Source of the DNA: JAKFYM01 sp964416595
GTDB taxonomy: Bacteria > Bdellovibrionota > UBA1018 > CAIPTA01
Assembly: GCA_964416595.1 (NCBI GenBank)
Contig: CAYQES010000014.1
Span: 5,281-69,280 of the forward strand
Length of the DNA stretch: 64,000 nucleotides
Reading direction: 5' to 3'
Part shown: positions 25,477 to 33,905 of the stretch, piece by piece
Numbering within the stretch: the first letter of the stretch is position 1
Layout: each line of letters opens with the position of its first letter
The notes under the pieces: model-generated
The model's database searches: none
Told to the model about the DNA's origin: nothing
What the model saw: only the letters and a program-made list of their open reading frames with translations
Made by a program: the position numbers and the translations under genes

Positions 25477-27294
25477 CTAGTCTTTAATTCCAAAGATTTC
25501 GCACCATTGGTCAAGAGCAAACAAAGCAAAGCCCTCTTTTCTGTGCAAAAAGGAGGGGCCCGAGGATAGAGATTGATAACTGCTCGGCAAGAGGCCGCGG
25601 TTTTTAAGTTTAGATAAACTCTTTTTTTCTTGGGTTATCCAATCGGAATTATCGGTAAGGGCAAGGTTTAGGATAAATGGATTTTTTTTGCGCCAAGCCC
25701 CCTCTTTTCCCAGTCGCCCCTCAATGGCTTTTCTCAAGATAACTTTTCTGTTTTTTCCAAGAATAAAATCTTTATTGGGTAAGTGAGCCGTATATTCTAC
25801 AAGCCTATGATCCAAGAAGGGCAAGCGCCCCTCCACGCTATGACCCATAAGAATTTTATCTGTTCTAGCTAAAGTATAATCAGGGAGCCAGGTGGAAATA
25901 TCTAAAGTTAGCAATTCTTTTAGCTGATGAATTTTCCACTCGCGCTCAGAGCGCGCAGAGGTGTGACCATGTAATGGAAAGAGCGTGGTTAGATCGGGGC
26001 CCGGGCCGTGGCCCATGCGCAAATTCTCCAAGATGCGGATGAGGCGATCTAGGGCTTGGGTGCCAAGAGCTGCTGGATAGGGCGTGAGGTGATTTAAGAT
26101 TTCTGTTGGGATACTTTTTAGTAACCATTGCATTCCATGTAATCCAAAAGATCCAAAGATATTTTGAATGCGTTTTAATTTTTCAAAAACAAAATGATGT
26201 ACATAGCCCCCGAGAATTTCATCCGCACCCTCGCCGGAAAGAACCACGCGTGTGAAATTACTAGCTGCTTGAGCAAGAGAGTGGGATGGAATAATAATGG
26301 AATCCCCGAGGGGCTCTTCTAGCATCCATAGGGCGCGGGTGGCTGTTTCTACTAAAGATCCTTGGAGTTGCACCTCGTGGTGTTGTAAGTGAAATTGCTG
26401 CGCAATTTTTTTTGCGCCCATCACTTCTGCAATAGTCATGGGGGAGCTAAAGGTGAGTGCTCGGCTTTGTTCGGGCATGAAACTGGCAATGCTGGCCGAA
26501 TCTATGCCTTCGGAAAGATAAAGGGCGGGCTCCCAAATAGATTGAACCCGGAGTTTTACGGAGTCTTCGAATAAAGAGAGAAATTCTTGGGGCGAAGAAT
26601 GTTTGGTTTGGGCCTGAGGCAGGGTCCAATACGCCTCAATGGAAGAACGTAAATCCCTATGAATGGTCATAAGGTGGCCCGGCATCAATTTGTAGATGCT
26701 GGCAAATAAGGTTTCTGGGCCACTCACATAACGATAGGCTAAATATTCCGGGATTTTTTCTTTGTGGGCGCGCATGGGCACCCCGGCGGCCATAAGCGCT
26801 TTTATTTCCGAGGCGAAGAAAAATTGGTTATCATGGAGAGAATAGTAGAGAGGTTTTTCTCCAAGTCGATCTCTCCCTAGGTAAAGCTTTTTTTCCAGCT
26901 GATCCCATAGGGCAAAAGCAAACATACCATTCACGCGGGAAAGAAAGAATTTTCCTTCGGCAGCCCAGCCTTCTAATAGAATTTCTGCGTCGCTATGATG
27001 GCGCCAGGGAATGTTTAAGGTTTTTTCTAGTTCTTGTTTCAGCTGGGCATGGTTATAAATTTCTCCGTTATAACTAAGCGCCCAGCGTCCATCTCTGCTG
27101 ATATAGGGTCCCGGCTCCGTATTTTTGTCTACGATTCTTAGAAGGCGGTGTAAAAGGTGGCATTCAGGACTCTGATAAAAGCCTACGCCATCTGGCCCCC
27201 TGTGCAACATGGCCTCGCCCATGCGCGAGAGCACGCCTCTCTTTTCTGCGGGGTTACTGGGGTTTTGACTAAGAATTCCGCCTATTCCACACAT
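25477..27294 (-). CDS. Glutamine-hydrolysing asparagine synthetase-family amidotransferase
   Basis: A 605-aa AsnB-type enzyme. The N-terminal glutaminase has the catalytic Cys2 (MCGIGG), then RGPDG and YNGEIYN. The synthetase half has the PPi loop in variant form SEGIDSAS (about 261-268) instead of SGGLDS, and SGEGADEILGGY further on. In glycan clusters such proteins amidate uronic acids (WbpS type); elsewhere they make asparagine. It is the last gene of an operon with a nucleotide-sugar dehydrogenase and a glycosyltransferase, so a glycan role is more likely than amino-acid supply. Confidence 0.88.
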   Translation of the reverse strand: MCGIGGILSQNPSNPAEKRGVLSRMGEAMLHRGPDGVGFYQSPECHLLHRLLRIVDKNTEPGPYISRDGRWALSYNGEIYNHAQLKQELEKTLNIPWRHHSDAEILLEGWAAEGKFFLSRVNGMFAFALWDQLEKKLYLGRDRLGEKPLYYSLHDNQFFFASEIKALMAAGVPMRAHKEKIPEYLAYRYVSGPETLFASIYKLMPGHLMTIHRDLRSSIEAYWTLPQAQTKHSSPQEFLSLFEDSVKLRVQSIWEPALYLSEGIDSASIASFMPEQSRALTFSSPMTIAEVMGAKKIAQQFHLQHHEVQLQGSLVETATRALWMLEEPLGDSIIIPSHSLAQAASNFTRVVLSGEGADEILGGYVHHFVFEKLKRIQNIFGSFGLHGMQWLLKSIPTEILNHLTPYPAALGTQALDRLIRILENLRMGHGPGPDLTTLFPLHGHTSARSEREWKIHQLKELLTLDISTWLPDYTLARTDKILMGHSVEGRLPFLDHRLVEYTAHLPNKDFILGKNRKVILRKAIEGRLGKEGAWRKKNPFILNLALTDNSDWITQEKKSLSKLKNRGLLPSSYQSLSSGPSFLHRKEGFALFALDQWCEIFGIKD

Positions 27295-28943
27295 AGATTG
27301 GCTTTATTCTCGGAAAAAGTTAATTCCCAGCGCACTGTGGGCTTTTGCCGGTTTTTAAAATCGGTGGGCGATAAGTGATAAGGGACAAAATCCGCTTCGG
27401 CGCCGGTAAAATATTGGCCTTGGGGTACATAACGGGTGTGAAATTCTCCCCCCCAAGATAATTTTTCCCAAGCCGTTCTTTCTTTCCAGTCTATTTGGTC
27501 TTTTACCTCTAACTTTTCTTTTGTGAGGATTACTTCTCGCTTGAAAGAGGAAGCTGGAAGTTTTTGATGGGTAATTAAATTTTTACGAATCACCCACTTA
27601 AACCAGTAGGCCGCCCATGGAAAAAACATGGCCGCACAAGCCAAACGGAAAAGCAAAAAAGAGGCGGGCGTAAATCTTTTGGAAAAGATCGGTTGTAGTG
27701 GAGCTTGGATACGCCAGGGGCTTTCCCCCTTTTTATTTTGCCAAAGGCTAGAAAGAAGCTTTCCATTAGATTGCATTATTTGCACTCCACCATTAATAGC
27801 CAATAATTTCCCCCCCTTTCTTTCGTGGAGGCGAAAAACGCCTCCGCGTTTATATGCAATCCAGAGCAAATGATTTTCTGTGGCCTCTAGATGAAGCCCC
27901 GCCTCGGGAAAAGAAGCAGAGCTAAAGTTTGGGTTTTCATAGGGTAAAAAATAGTTTTGTAGATTTTCTGGATAGTAGGAAGCGGCTGCTTTTAGATAAT
28001 CTGCCAAACGGTAATGCAAATAATGGTCTTCTTGGTGTGAGGGCAAAATAGCCTTTCCCATTATAATTGATTGGCGCTGGTGGTTTAGTAGGGGCCGCGC
28101 TTCAGGTAAAAGTTTTGACCAATATTCCAGGGCAAAGGGATAGGAATGTGAGGTGTGGCGGCTGCCCAGAGATCCGGCCCAAGTGCCATCTGGGTAAGCA
28201 AAATGGCTCAAAAAAGAAAAAGATTTTTTAGCGTATTCTAAGAGATAGGAATTTTTGGTGCGCTTATGAAGATCGGCCAAAAAATCCAGGGTCCCTAAAT
28301 TATATCCAATATCACAGCCGTCATATTCTAACGACCAGCCCTCTGAGCTCACCAAAGTTTTAAAAAATTCCAGTGCTTTTGCACCACGATCTAAAATTTC
28401 TTTGTCATTAAGCAGGTGGCCGATTTCCAAAATGGGCAAGATGGCGATGGCATAGTGATTGGCCAAAATCTCTTTTTCATCTCTTCGCAATAGGTGGTGG
28501 GCTGCCCGTTTTAGCGCCTGTTTCGTTTTTGCTTGTAAGGCCTTGGGTAATTCTTCTTGGAGAAGCTCCATGGTTTCTACAATGGCATGGGCCACATAGC
28601 CTGTTGGACCCGCCCAACCGCGTTCGTTAGGGTACCATTCATCGAAAGAACCATCTTTGTGTTGAATGGAGAGCGTGTAGCGCAAAGCGGCCTCTATCCA
28701 AGAAAGAGCAGTGGGGTTTCGCGCTAAAAAATTCCCAGGAAAAGGGGTTTTATAAAATAGTGCAAGGGATCGCATCGACATTTGCGCCGTGCTTTGAGGA
28801 AAATCAGATTTTCTATGGAGCCAGTAAGAGCGGTCGAAGCAACCAAAGGTTGGCGACTGGGAGTTGCGGTCTAATACATTTAGTAATCTCGGCAACGCAT
28901 CTAAAGCTATCTGTTGGTAGCTATTAGCTGAGAGGGGCTGCAT
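27282..28943 (-). CDS. (alpha/alpha)6-toroid protein, heparinase II/III-like, uncertain
   Basis: 553 aa. The first 350 residues are helical repeats typical of (alpha/alpha)6-toroid carbohydrate enzymes (ALRYTLSIQHKDGSFDEWYPNERG, WSLEYDGCDIGYNLGTLDFL, AYPDGTWAGSLGSRHT). The C-terminal third is beta-rich, with a hydrophobic stretch at about 440-470 that may anchor it. The order resembles heparinase II/III-like lyases next to asnB-type genes in exopolysaccharide clusters, but I cannot point to a catalytic residue. It overlaps both neighbours by 13-20 nt. Confidence 0.6.
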   Translation of the reverse strand: MQPLSANSYQQIALDALPRLLNVLDRNSQSPTFGCFDRSYWLHRKSDFPQSTAQMSMRSLALFYKTPFPGNFLARNPTALSWIEAALRYTLSIQHKDGSFDEWYPNERGWAGPTGYVAHAIVETMELLQEELPKALQAKTKQALKRAAHHLLRRDEKEILANHYAIAILPILEIGHLLNDKEILDRGAKALEFFKTLVSSEGWSLEYDGCDIGYNLGTLDFLADLHKRTKNSYLLEYAKKSFSFLSHFAYPDGTWAGSLGSRHTSHSYPFALEYWSKLLPEARPLLNHQRQSIIMGKAILPSHQEDHYLHYRLADYLKAAASYYPENLQNYFLPYENPNFSSASFPEAGLHLEATENHLLWIAYKRGGVFRLHERKGGKLLAINGGVQIMQSNGKLLSSLWQNKKGESPWRIQAPLQPIFSKRFTPASFLLFRLACAAMFFPWAAYWFKWVIRKNLITHQKLPASSFKREVILTKEKLEVKDQIDWKERTAWEKLSWGGEFHTRYVPQGQYFTGAEADFVPYHLSPTDFKNRQKPTVRWELTFSENKANLCVE

Positions 28944-29814
28944 CGGAAACCCTTAGGGCGCGGCAGCGCAGAGAATAGATATATAACGAAAAAATTCCCA
29001 ATCCTGCGGCAAGTACCAATGTGCGTGTGGATGGTTGGGCATGGGAAATTAGCCAGTCGATAGCTAAAATCACTAACGCTGCATGGGCCAAGTGATGGGC
29101 TCGCAGCCAATATAAAAGCGCCGGTAGTGTTCTCGCTACATATTTGCCAATAGATTGCAGCACTCTAGATTTATCATGTAGGCGTTTCTGCCAACGACTA
29201 GGAAGTTCCACGATTTTTAATCCACGCCGGCACATTTGGATGAGGGTTTCTTGCACGTAGGTGTGGCGTCCGAGTAAGAACAATCCCCGCACAGCTTCGG
29301 GCTTCATGAGTCGAATGCCGCCATGGGAATCAGTAAATCGATGAAAGGTGGCTAAGCGCAAAATTCCCACTAGAATTCTATTTCCCATCCAATTGAGCGG
29401 AGGATAGGGATAGTCAAAACAATCCATGGACAAAAATCTTGAAGATAGAACTACATCTGCGCCCTGTTCCTTCGCGGCCTGAAAAAAAGCGGGAATTTCT
29501 TGTATGTCCACTTGGCCGTCAGCATCGAGGGTAACAATCCAATCACAGGGGCTTTGCAGGGCCGCCGAGAAACCGCGTACCATCGCTTGGCCTAAGCCAC
29601 TATTTCCACCGGGCACCAGCTCTGCCCCGAGGCTTTGGGCTATTGCGGGAGTTTCGTCATTGGAGTCATCGGCAATTAGGATTCTTCCCTGCCAATTTTG
29701 TTTTTGGCACAGCTCTTTTAGAGCCGAGATGGCAGAGCCTATGGTCTTTTGCTCGTTTTTGGTGGGTAAAATGAAAACGATGCGCAAACTAGAATTTTCG
29801 GCACCAGATTTCAC
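28924..29814 (-). CDS. Family 2 glycosyltransferase (dolichol-phosphate-sugar synthase-like)
   Basis: About 296 aa. The GT-A domain has VFILPTKNEQKTIGSAI at the N terminus, ILIADDSNDET, the DXD-like DWIVTLDADGQVDIQEIP and a SSRFLS region. Two hydrophobic helices form the C terminus. This is the layout of polyprenyl-phosphate-sugar synthases. GTG 29814 is preferred as start because it overlaps the upstream TGA by four bases (GTGA) and AGGAGAA lies just before it; an ATG exists at 29829. It could make the lipid-linked donor used by the GT-C enzymes here. Confidence 0.87.
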   Translation of the reverse strand: MKSGAENSSLRIVFILPTKNEQKTIGSAISALKELCQKQNWQGRILIADDSNDETPAIAQSLGAELVPGGNSGLGQAMVRGFSAALQSPCDWIVTLDADGQVDIQEIPAFFQAAKEQGADVVLSSRFLSMDCFDYPYPPLNWMGNRILVGILRLATFHRFTDSHGGIRLMKPEAVRGLFLLGRHTYVQETLIQMCRRGLKIVELPSRWQKRLHDKSRVLQSIGKYVARTLPALLYWLRAHHLAHAALVILAIDWLISHAQPSTRTLVLAAGLGIFSLYIYSLRCRALRVSDAAPLS

Positions 29815-30701
29815 TTCTCCTGCCTCCATTTGTCCATTCGTTGATTGTTGCTTTTTTGAATAGAGCGCAACATATGGCCATCCATGTTTTTCTGGTCCAT
29901 AAGAGCTTCTAGTGCCGATAAATCTTTTCCCAAACAGGGGCCCGCAAAGGGCGCGCCGGGTTTAAGGTATTTGGGGGAAATGTTGAGCTTTTTATCATCG
30001 CAAAAAAACTTCATCACAAGATCGGGAGAGGCTCCAAATTTTTCGCAAATATCAGAAACCTCGTTTGCAAAAACTACTTTTAGGGCGTGAAAGGCATTAC
30101 AGGCCATTTTCAGCATTTCTGCTGAGGCAAAATCTGGAACCTCTTCTTTCACATCTGGGAAGAATTCGAGAAATTTTTCTTTTGCGGCAGAAGATGAATG
30201 GGCGGCCACTCGCAGGGGGGGATTGGTATGGTCTTCTTTTAAAAATTTTTCCCGCAAAAATTCCGGATAGTAAGAGAATTCAAAAGGCTCTCCCTCCCCT
30301 AAAATGGGCAAAAGAATTTGTTGGATGGTTCCCGGAGCCAGAGTGGACCGAAGAATGAAGTGGCGCTTTTGTTTAGAGCCCAGGGCGGCCCTTGTTTTTT
30401 GCAAGGCGGATTTTAGTCCTTCCAAATCAAAGCCCGTTTCCTTAAAGGGCGTGCCCACGCAAAGAATGATGGTTTTTTCTAAGGGCAATTCTGCAAAGTT
30501 TTTATGGAGAAAAAAATTAGCTTGGCTAAATTGGCGCAGGTCTCCGGCGATTTCCTCCGCGCGAGGAAAATTTCCCATTTTCAATTGATCCACAAGCGCA
30601 ATGTTTGCGTCGTACCCGTGAATCACATGATTCTTTTTTAAAAGACCCCAGGCGGTAGTTAAACCTACCGGGCCGAGTCCTAAGAGTGTTGCCTTCCCCA
30701 T
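29811..30701 (-). CDS. Short UDP-glucose/GDP-mannose dehydrogenase-family protein
   Basis: A 296-aa NAD-dependent nucleotide-sugar dehydrogenase. It has the Rossmann loop GLGPVGLTTAWGL at the N terminus, ILCVGTPF, RSTLAPGT, EFLREKF and the central helix NAFHALKVVFANE. The catalytic cysteine is in FAGPCLGKDLSAL. Family members usually run to about 430 aa with a third, C-terminal nucleotide-sugar-binding domain. Here the protein ends soon after the catalytic Cys motif. It lies three bases downstream of the Cys-less asnB-like gene. Confidence 0.8.
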   Translation of the reverse strand: MGKATLLGLGPVGLTTAWGLLKKNHVIHGYDANIALVDQLKMGNFPRAEEIAGDLRQFSQANFFLHKNFAELPLEKTIILCVGTPFKETGFDLEGLKSALQKTRAALGSKQKRHFILRSTLAPGTIQQILLPILGEGEPFEFSYYPEFLREKFLKEDHTNPPLRVAAHSSSAAKEKFLEFFPDVKEEVPDFASAEMLKMACNAFHALKVVFANEVSDICEKFGASPDLVMKFFCDDKKLNISPKYLKPGAPFAGPCLGKDLSALEALMDQKNMDGHMLRSIQKSNNQRMDKWRQEK

Positions 30702-30704
30702 TTT

Positions 30705-32552
30705 TTATCCTGCTAAATATTCCTCTAAAACCAAGTTTTTGTCATCGGAACTGAAGCGTCCGTCCAAGTATTCCATGCACCATATTTCTAGGCTTAGCAG
30801 GGTAAAGATCCTATAGCCATGATGTTTTAATTCTAATAACTCATGGTCTTTGATGTGTTGAGTCATGAATTCTTGGAAAATTCGATTTAAGGCCGCTGGT
30901 TGGTACCAACCCCGGGCTTGGAGACGGGCCAATAGACGCTCCAGGAGAACTTTTCGGGGGCGGAGAATATTGTACCAGGGAATATCAAAGCTGCGATTAT
31001 AGATTTCTTCCCGTTTAAAATACCGCGATAGGGCCTTTTTGTGGAAACGACGGTTGTGGGTTTTATTATTGGACAGTCGGTGCAGGGCTGTGCCGCCATT
31101 TACCCATTCGTTGGGCAGGGAACAAATAAAACCCATAAGTTCCTTATCAATTGTAGGCAGGAAAAGCTCCATACCAAAGTACTGGGCTATTTTAGCCGTA
31201 TGAAAAGCTTGGTAGGTGAAGAAGCCATTGTAAAGCTTGCCTTCAATCAGAGCGTTGGCAAAAGTTTTATTGTGAAAAGGAATTTCTAAATGGCTTCGGG
31301 CATAGGGCGCCCGCAAAAGCTCCGGTGCCAACACATCATTTTGCACAGAATCGCTAAAGTGACGGTAGGTACAAAGTTTTCGTAAAAAATCTTCGTTGTA
31401 ATTGGGATCCGTGAAAAGTTCTGCCACAAATTCCAACTCCCAGAAGCGCTCCCAGTCCGTTATGTTTCGGGCGGCTTTTGCAGCCCCATGCAGTGCTTTT
31501 TTAGCAAACATGGGTAAGCGATGAGTAAGGCGATGGTATTCCGCCACGGGATGATATTCGGCCCAGAGTGTATCACCACCATCGCCGCCAAGTAGAGTGT
31601 CCACTTGTTTCCCCGCAGCTTCTGCAAGCACATGAAGTGGGAGCGAAGATCCCACTACGGGTTCTTCATTGGCTAAAATAAGCCCCAGCATTTTATCTAA
31701 ATATTCGGGGCCGAAGGGAATGGGATAGTGTTTGGTGCGGAATTTTTCCGCCACATTTTTAGCGTATTCTGCTTCGTCAAATTTCCAGCCAGGAAAAGTT
31801 ACAGTATAAGTGTGTAGCGGTGAGCGAACTACTTGGGAGGCTTGGGCCACTAGATAACTTGTATCGTGGCCACCACTTAAGAGCGAGCCTACAGATTTAG
31901 GATTTTTTCCCTCTAAAAAACGCTGAATTCCCGAGCGATAGAGCCGTTCATATTCATCTAAATGTGCTTCAAGATTTTTAAAGGGGCGGCGATCAAATCG
32001 CATATCGCCAGGCCAATAAGTTTTTCTTTCCCAGGAGCTGTTGTGAAAAACAAAATAATCCGCCGGCAGAAGTTTGTGCACATTTTTAAGTTGGGTTTCG
32101 TGGCTAATGGTGAATCCATTAGCTAAGAAAGAACGAATGCTACTAAAATTTGGTTCCCGGGAAATTTTGGAATCGAGCAAAAGTTGTTTGAAGGATCCGG
32201 AAAAAAATAAACCGTCTTTTGTTTCCGCATAATACAAGCGAGATGCTTGTTGCCTGTTATTGACCAAAAACATTTTTTCATTTTTTGGGGCAAATAATAA
32301 AAGAAACATTCCATCAATATGGGAAACAAAACTCTCCCCATGTTTTTCAAAAAGCTCTAAAAATGATCCCAGTGGGTCGTTTTTTTGGAAGGGAACGGAG
32401 GTGTTGAGAAAGCGCCAAATATGGCCCTCAAAAGCCAGCGAGCCTCTTTCATTTTTGCTGAGGTGACCCTGGGTAAGGGAGAAATGTAAACGATCCCAAT
32501 GATTGGGAAAGAGGGATTCTGGATCGCCTGTAGTGCCGAAATACCCATTCAT
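30705..32552 (-). CDS. Asparagine synthetase-like protein lacking the glutaminase cysteine
   Basis: 615 aa with the two-domain AsnB layout. The first residues are MNGYFG, so the nucleophilic Cys2 of the glutaminase site is replaced by Asn. The synthetase half is intact in pattern: PPi loop SLLSGGHDTSYL (about 224-235) and TLLGGDGGDTLWAEY. Such proteins cannot take ammonia from glutamine; beta-lactam synthetase and lasso-peptide cyclases are known examples that adenylate a carboxylate and use another amine. First gene of the minus-strand operon. Substrate unknown. Confidence 0.82.
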   Translation of the reverse strand: MNGYFGTTGDPESLFPNHWDRLHFSLTQGHLSKNERGSLAFEGHIWRFLNTSVPFQKNDPLGSFLELFEKHGESFVSHIDGMFLLLFAPKNEKMFLVNNRQQASRLYYAETKDGLFFSGSFKQLLLDSKISREPNFSSIRSFLANGFTISHETQLKNVHKLLPADYFVFHNSSWERKTYWPGDMRFDRRPFKNLEAHLDEYERLYRSGIQRFLEGKNPKSVGSLLSGGHDTSYLVAQASQVVRSPLHTYTVTFPGWKFDEAEYAKNVAEKFRTKHYPIPFGPEYLDKMLGLILANEEPVVGSSLPLHVLAEAAGKQVDTLLGGDGGDTLWAEYHPVAEYHRLTHRLPMFAKKALHGAAKAARNITDWERFWELEFVAELFTDPNYNEDFLRKLCTYRHFSDSVQNDVLAPELLRAPYARSHLEIPFHNKTFANALIEGKLYNGFFTYQAFHTAKIAQYFGMELFLPTIDKELMGFICSLPNEWVNGGTALHRLSNNKTHNRRFHKKALSRYFKREEIYNRSFDIPWYNILRPRKVLLERLLARLQARGWYQPAALNRIFQEFMTQHIKDHELLELKHHGYRIFTLLSLEIWCMEYLDGRFSSDDKNLVLEEYLAG

Positions 32553-32630
32553 AGAAGCCTGAAAAAGGTATAAGAGCGCGGGGGCGGATGTAAATCTTAA
32601 TAGTGAATTGCGCTGCGCATAATCGAGATT

Positions 32631-33215
32631 TTATTTTCGACCCAAAAGGAAGTAGCGCTCAAAGGAATGGGTGGGATATTCGAATTTTAAAACACCACCA
32701 TAAGATTCTACTTCCAGGGGAAATTCGGCCCTAAATTCCTGCAGACTATGCACCAGTGAGGTGTGAGTAGAATGCTCCATATTATTGGACTGCAGGGCCA
32801 CCAGGGTTCCTGGAGGAATGGCGTGAAACCAATTTTTTTCGGAAAAATGCTCTGTGGAGGTGTTGATCACGATGTCTGGTTTATCTCCAAACTCACCTTT
32901 TTCATAAACTAAGGTGTTTGCGTCTTTTACAAAGGATTTAAATTGCCACTGCCGCCACACCCAATTTTCATTAATTTTATCGGCTGCATCGGAGGCAGAA
33001 CCATCTAGCTCAAAGGAGCGAATGGCGCGAATGGGCATCCGCTCCCTGCTGAAAAGCAGAAAAGCCAAGAGCCCATACCAGCCTCCTAGAATCCAAATAG
33101 TCTGTGGTTTGGTACGAGGGATTTTTTCCAGTTCCCGACAGAGCCAAAGTTTGGAGTCGATTTGCCCGCTGGACCAAGCATCAACGTTTACGTTCATGTT
33201 CACTTCTTTGGCCAT
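32631..33215 (-). CDS. Methyltransferase-like protein, unknown substrate
   Basis: 194 aa with the fold pattern of a SAM-dependent methyltransferase: TIWILGGWYGLLAFLL as motif I, IRSFELDGSASDAAD as motif II, and DIVINTSTEHFSEKNWF around the motif IV position. The C-terminal part has LVALQSNNMEHSTHTSL. I know similar proteins from phage and marine bacterial genomes but no defined reaction. It is divergent from the 2OG oxygenase at 33285 and may head the operon at 32552. Confidence 0.6.
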   Translation of the reverse strand: MAKEVNMNVNVDAWSSGQIDSKLWLCRELEKIPRTKPQTIWILGGWYGLLAFLLFSRERMPIRAIRSFELDGSASDAADKINENWVWRQWQFKSFVKDANTLVYEKGEFGDKPDIVINTSTEHFSEKNWFHAIPPGTLVALQSNNMEHSTHTSLVHSLQEFRAEFPLEVESYGGVLKFEYPTHSFERYFLLGRK

Positions 33216-33284
33216 TTCCTACTTTCCATAACACACGCCAGGCTAAAGGTTCTCCTTCTGATTGGTTTGGGGTAAGAAAAGAGC

Positions 33285-33905
33285 ATGAACGCACATAAAG
33301 TTTTTCCCACCCTCATTTATCAAACTAATTTGCTACAAAATAAGGGGGCTACCGATCGCCTAAATCGCAAATTGCTTCTAGAGATAGAAGATATTGCTGA
33401 TCTTGACACGGCGGGAAAGCGATGGTCTGCGGAGAACTATAAAAATGGCTATACTTCTTACGGATCCGCCAATCAGCTGCAAAAATCATCCACTACTTTC
33501 GCCGCTTTAGAGGTGGCCATTTCTCGCCATGTAAAAAAATTCTCACAGGAATTGGATTTTGATTTGGGGGGCGCTCCTCTCGGAATGACCAATTGTTGGG
33601 TAAATATCATGGAGAAAAATACTCACCACAGTATGCACATTCATCCACTTTCGGTTTTAAGCGGAACGTATTATGTGGATGTGCCTAAAGGTTCTAGTGC
33701 GATTAAATTTGAAGATCCCCGGCTTGGATTGTTTATGAATGCCCCCCCTAAAAAAGCAAAAGGAAAAAATAAACCATTTTTTGAACTGGCGGCAAAGGCG
33801 GGAACATTGATTTTATTTGAAAGTTGGCTGCGGCATGAAGTTCCATTGCAGGCTAGCGAATCTTGCCGAATTAGCATCAGTTTTAACTATGGCTGGGGCG
33901 CTTAA
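33285..33905 (+). CDS. 2OG-Fe(II) oxygenase, TIGR02466-like family
   Basis: A 206-aa putative hydroxylase. Key region: MEKNTHHSMHIHPLSVLSGTYYVDVP (residues about 109-134), with His118 and His120 where other members place H-x-D; HIHP-SGTYYV is the hallmark of this small family. The distal His is His184 (WLRHEVP) and the 2OG-binding Arg is Arg195 (CRISISFNY). Function unknown; members are common in phages and marine bacteria. The 3' end overlaps the convergent HTTM gene by 23 nt. Confidence 0.82.
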   Translation: MNAHKVFPTLIYQTNLLQNKGATDRLNRKLLLEIEDIADLDTAGKRWSAENYKNGYTSYGSANQLQKSSTTFAALEVAISRHVKKFSQELDFDLGGAPLGMTNCWVNIMEKNTHHSMHIHPLSVLSGTYYVDVPKGSSAIKFEDPRLGLFMNAPPKKAKGKNKPFFELAAKAGTLILFESWLRHEVPLQASESCRISISFNYGWGA

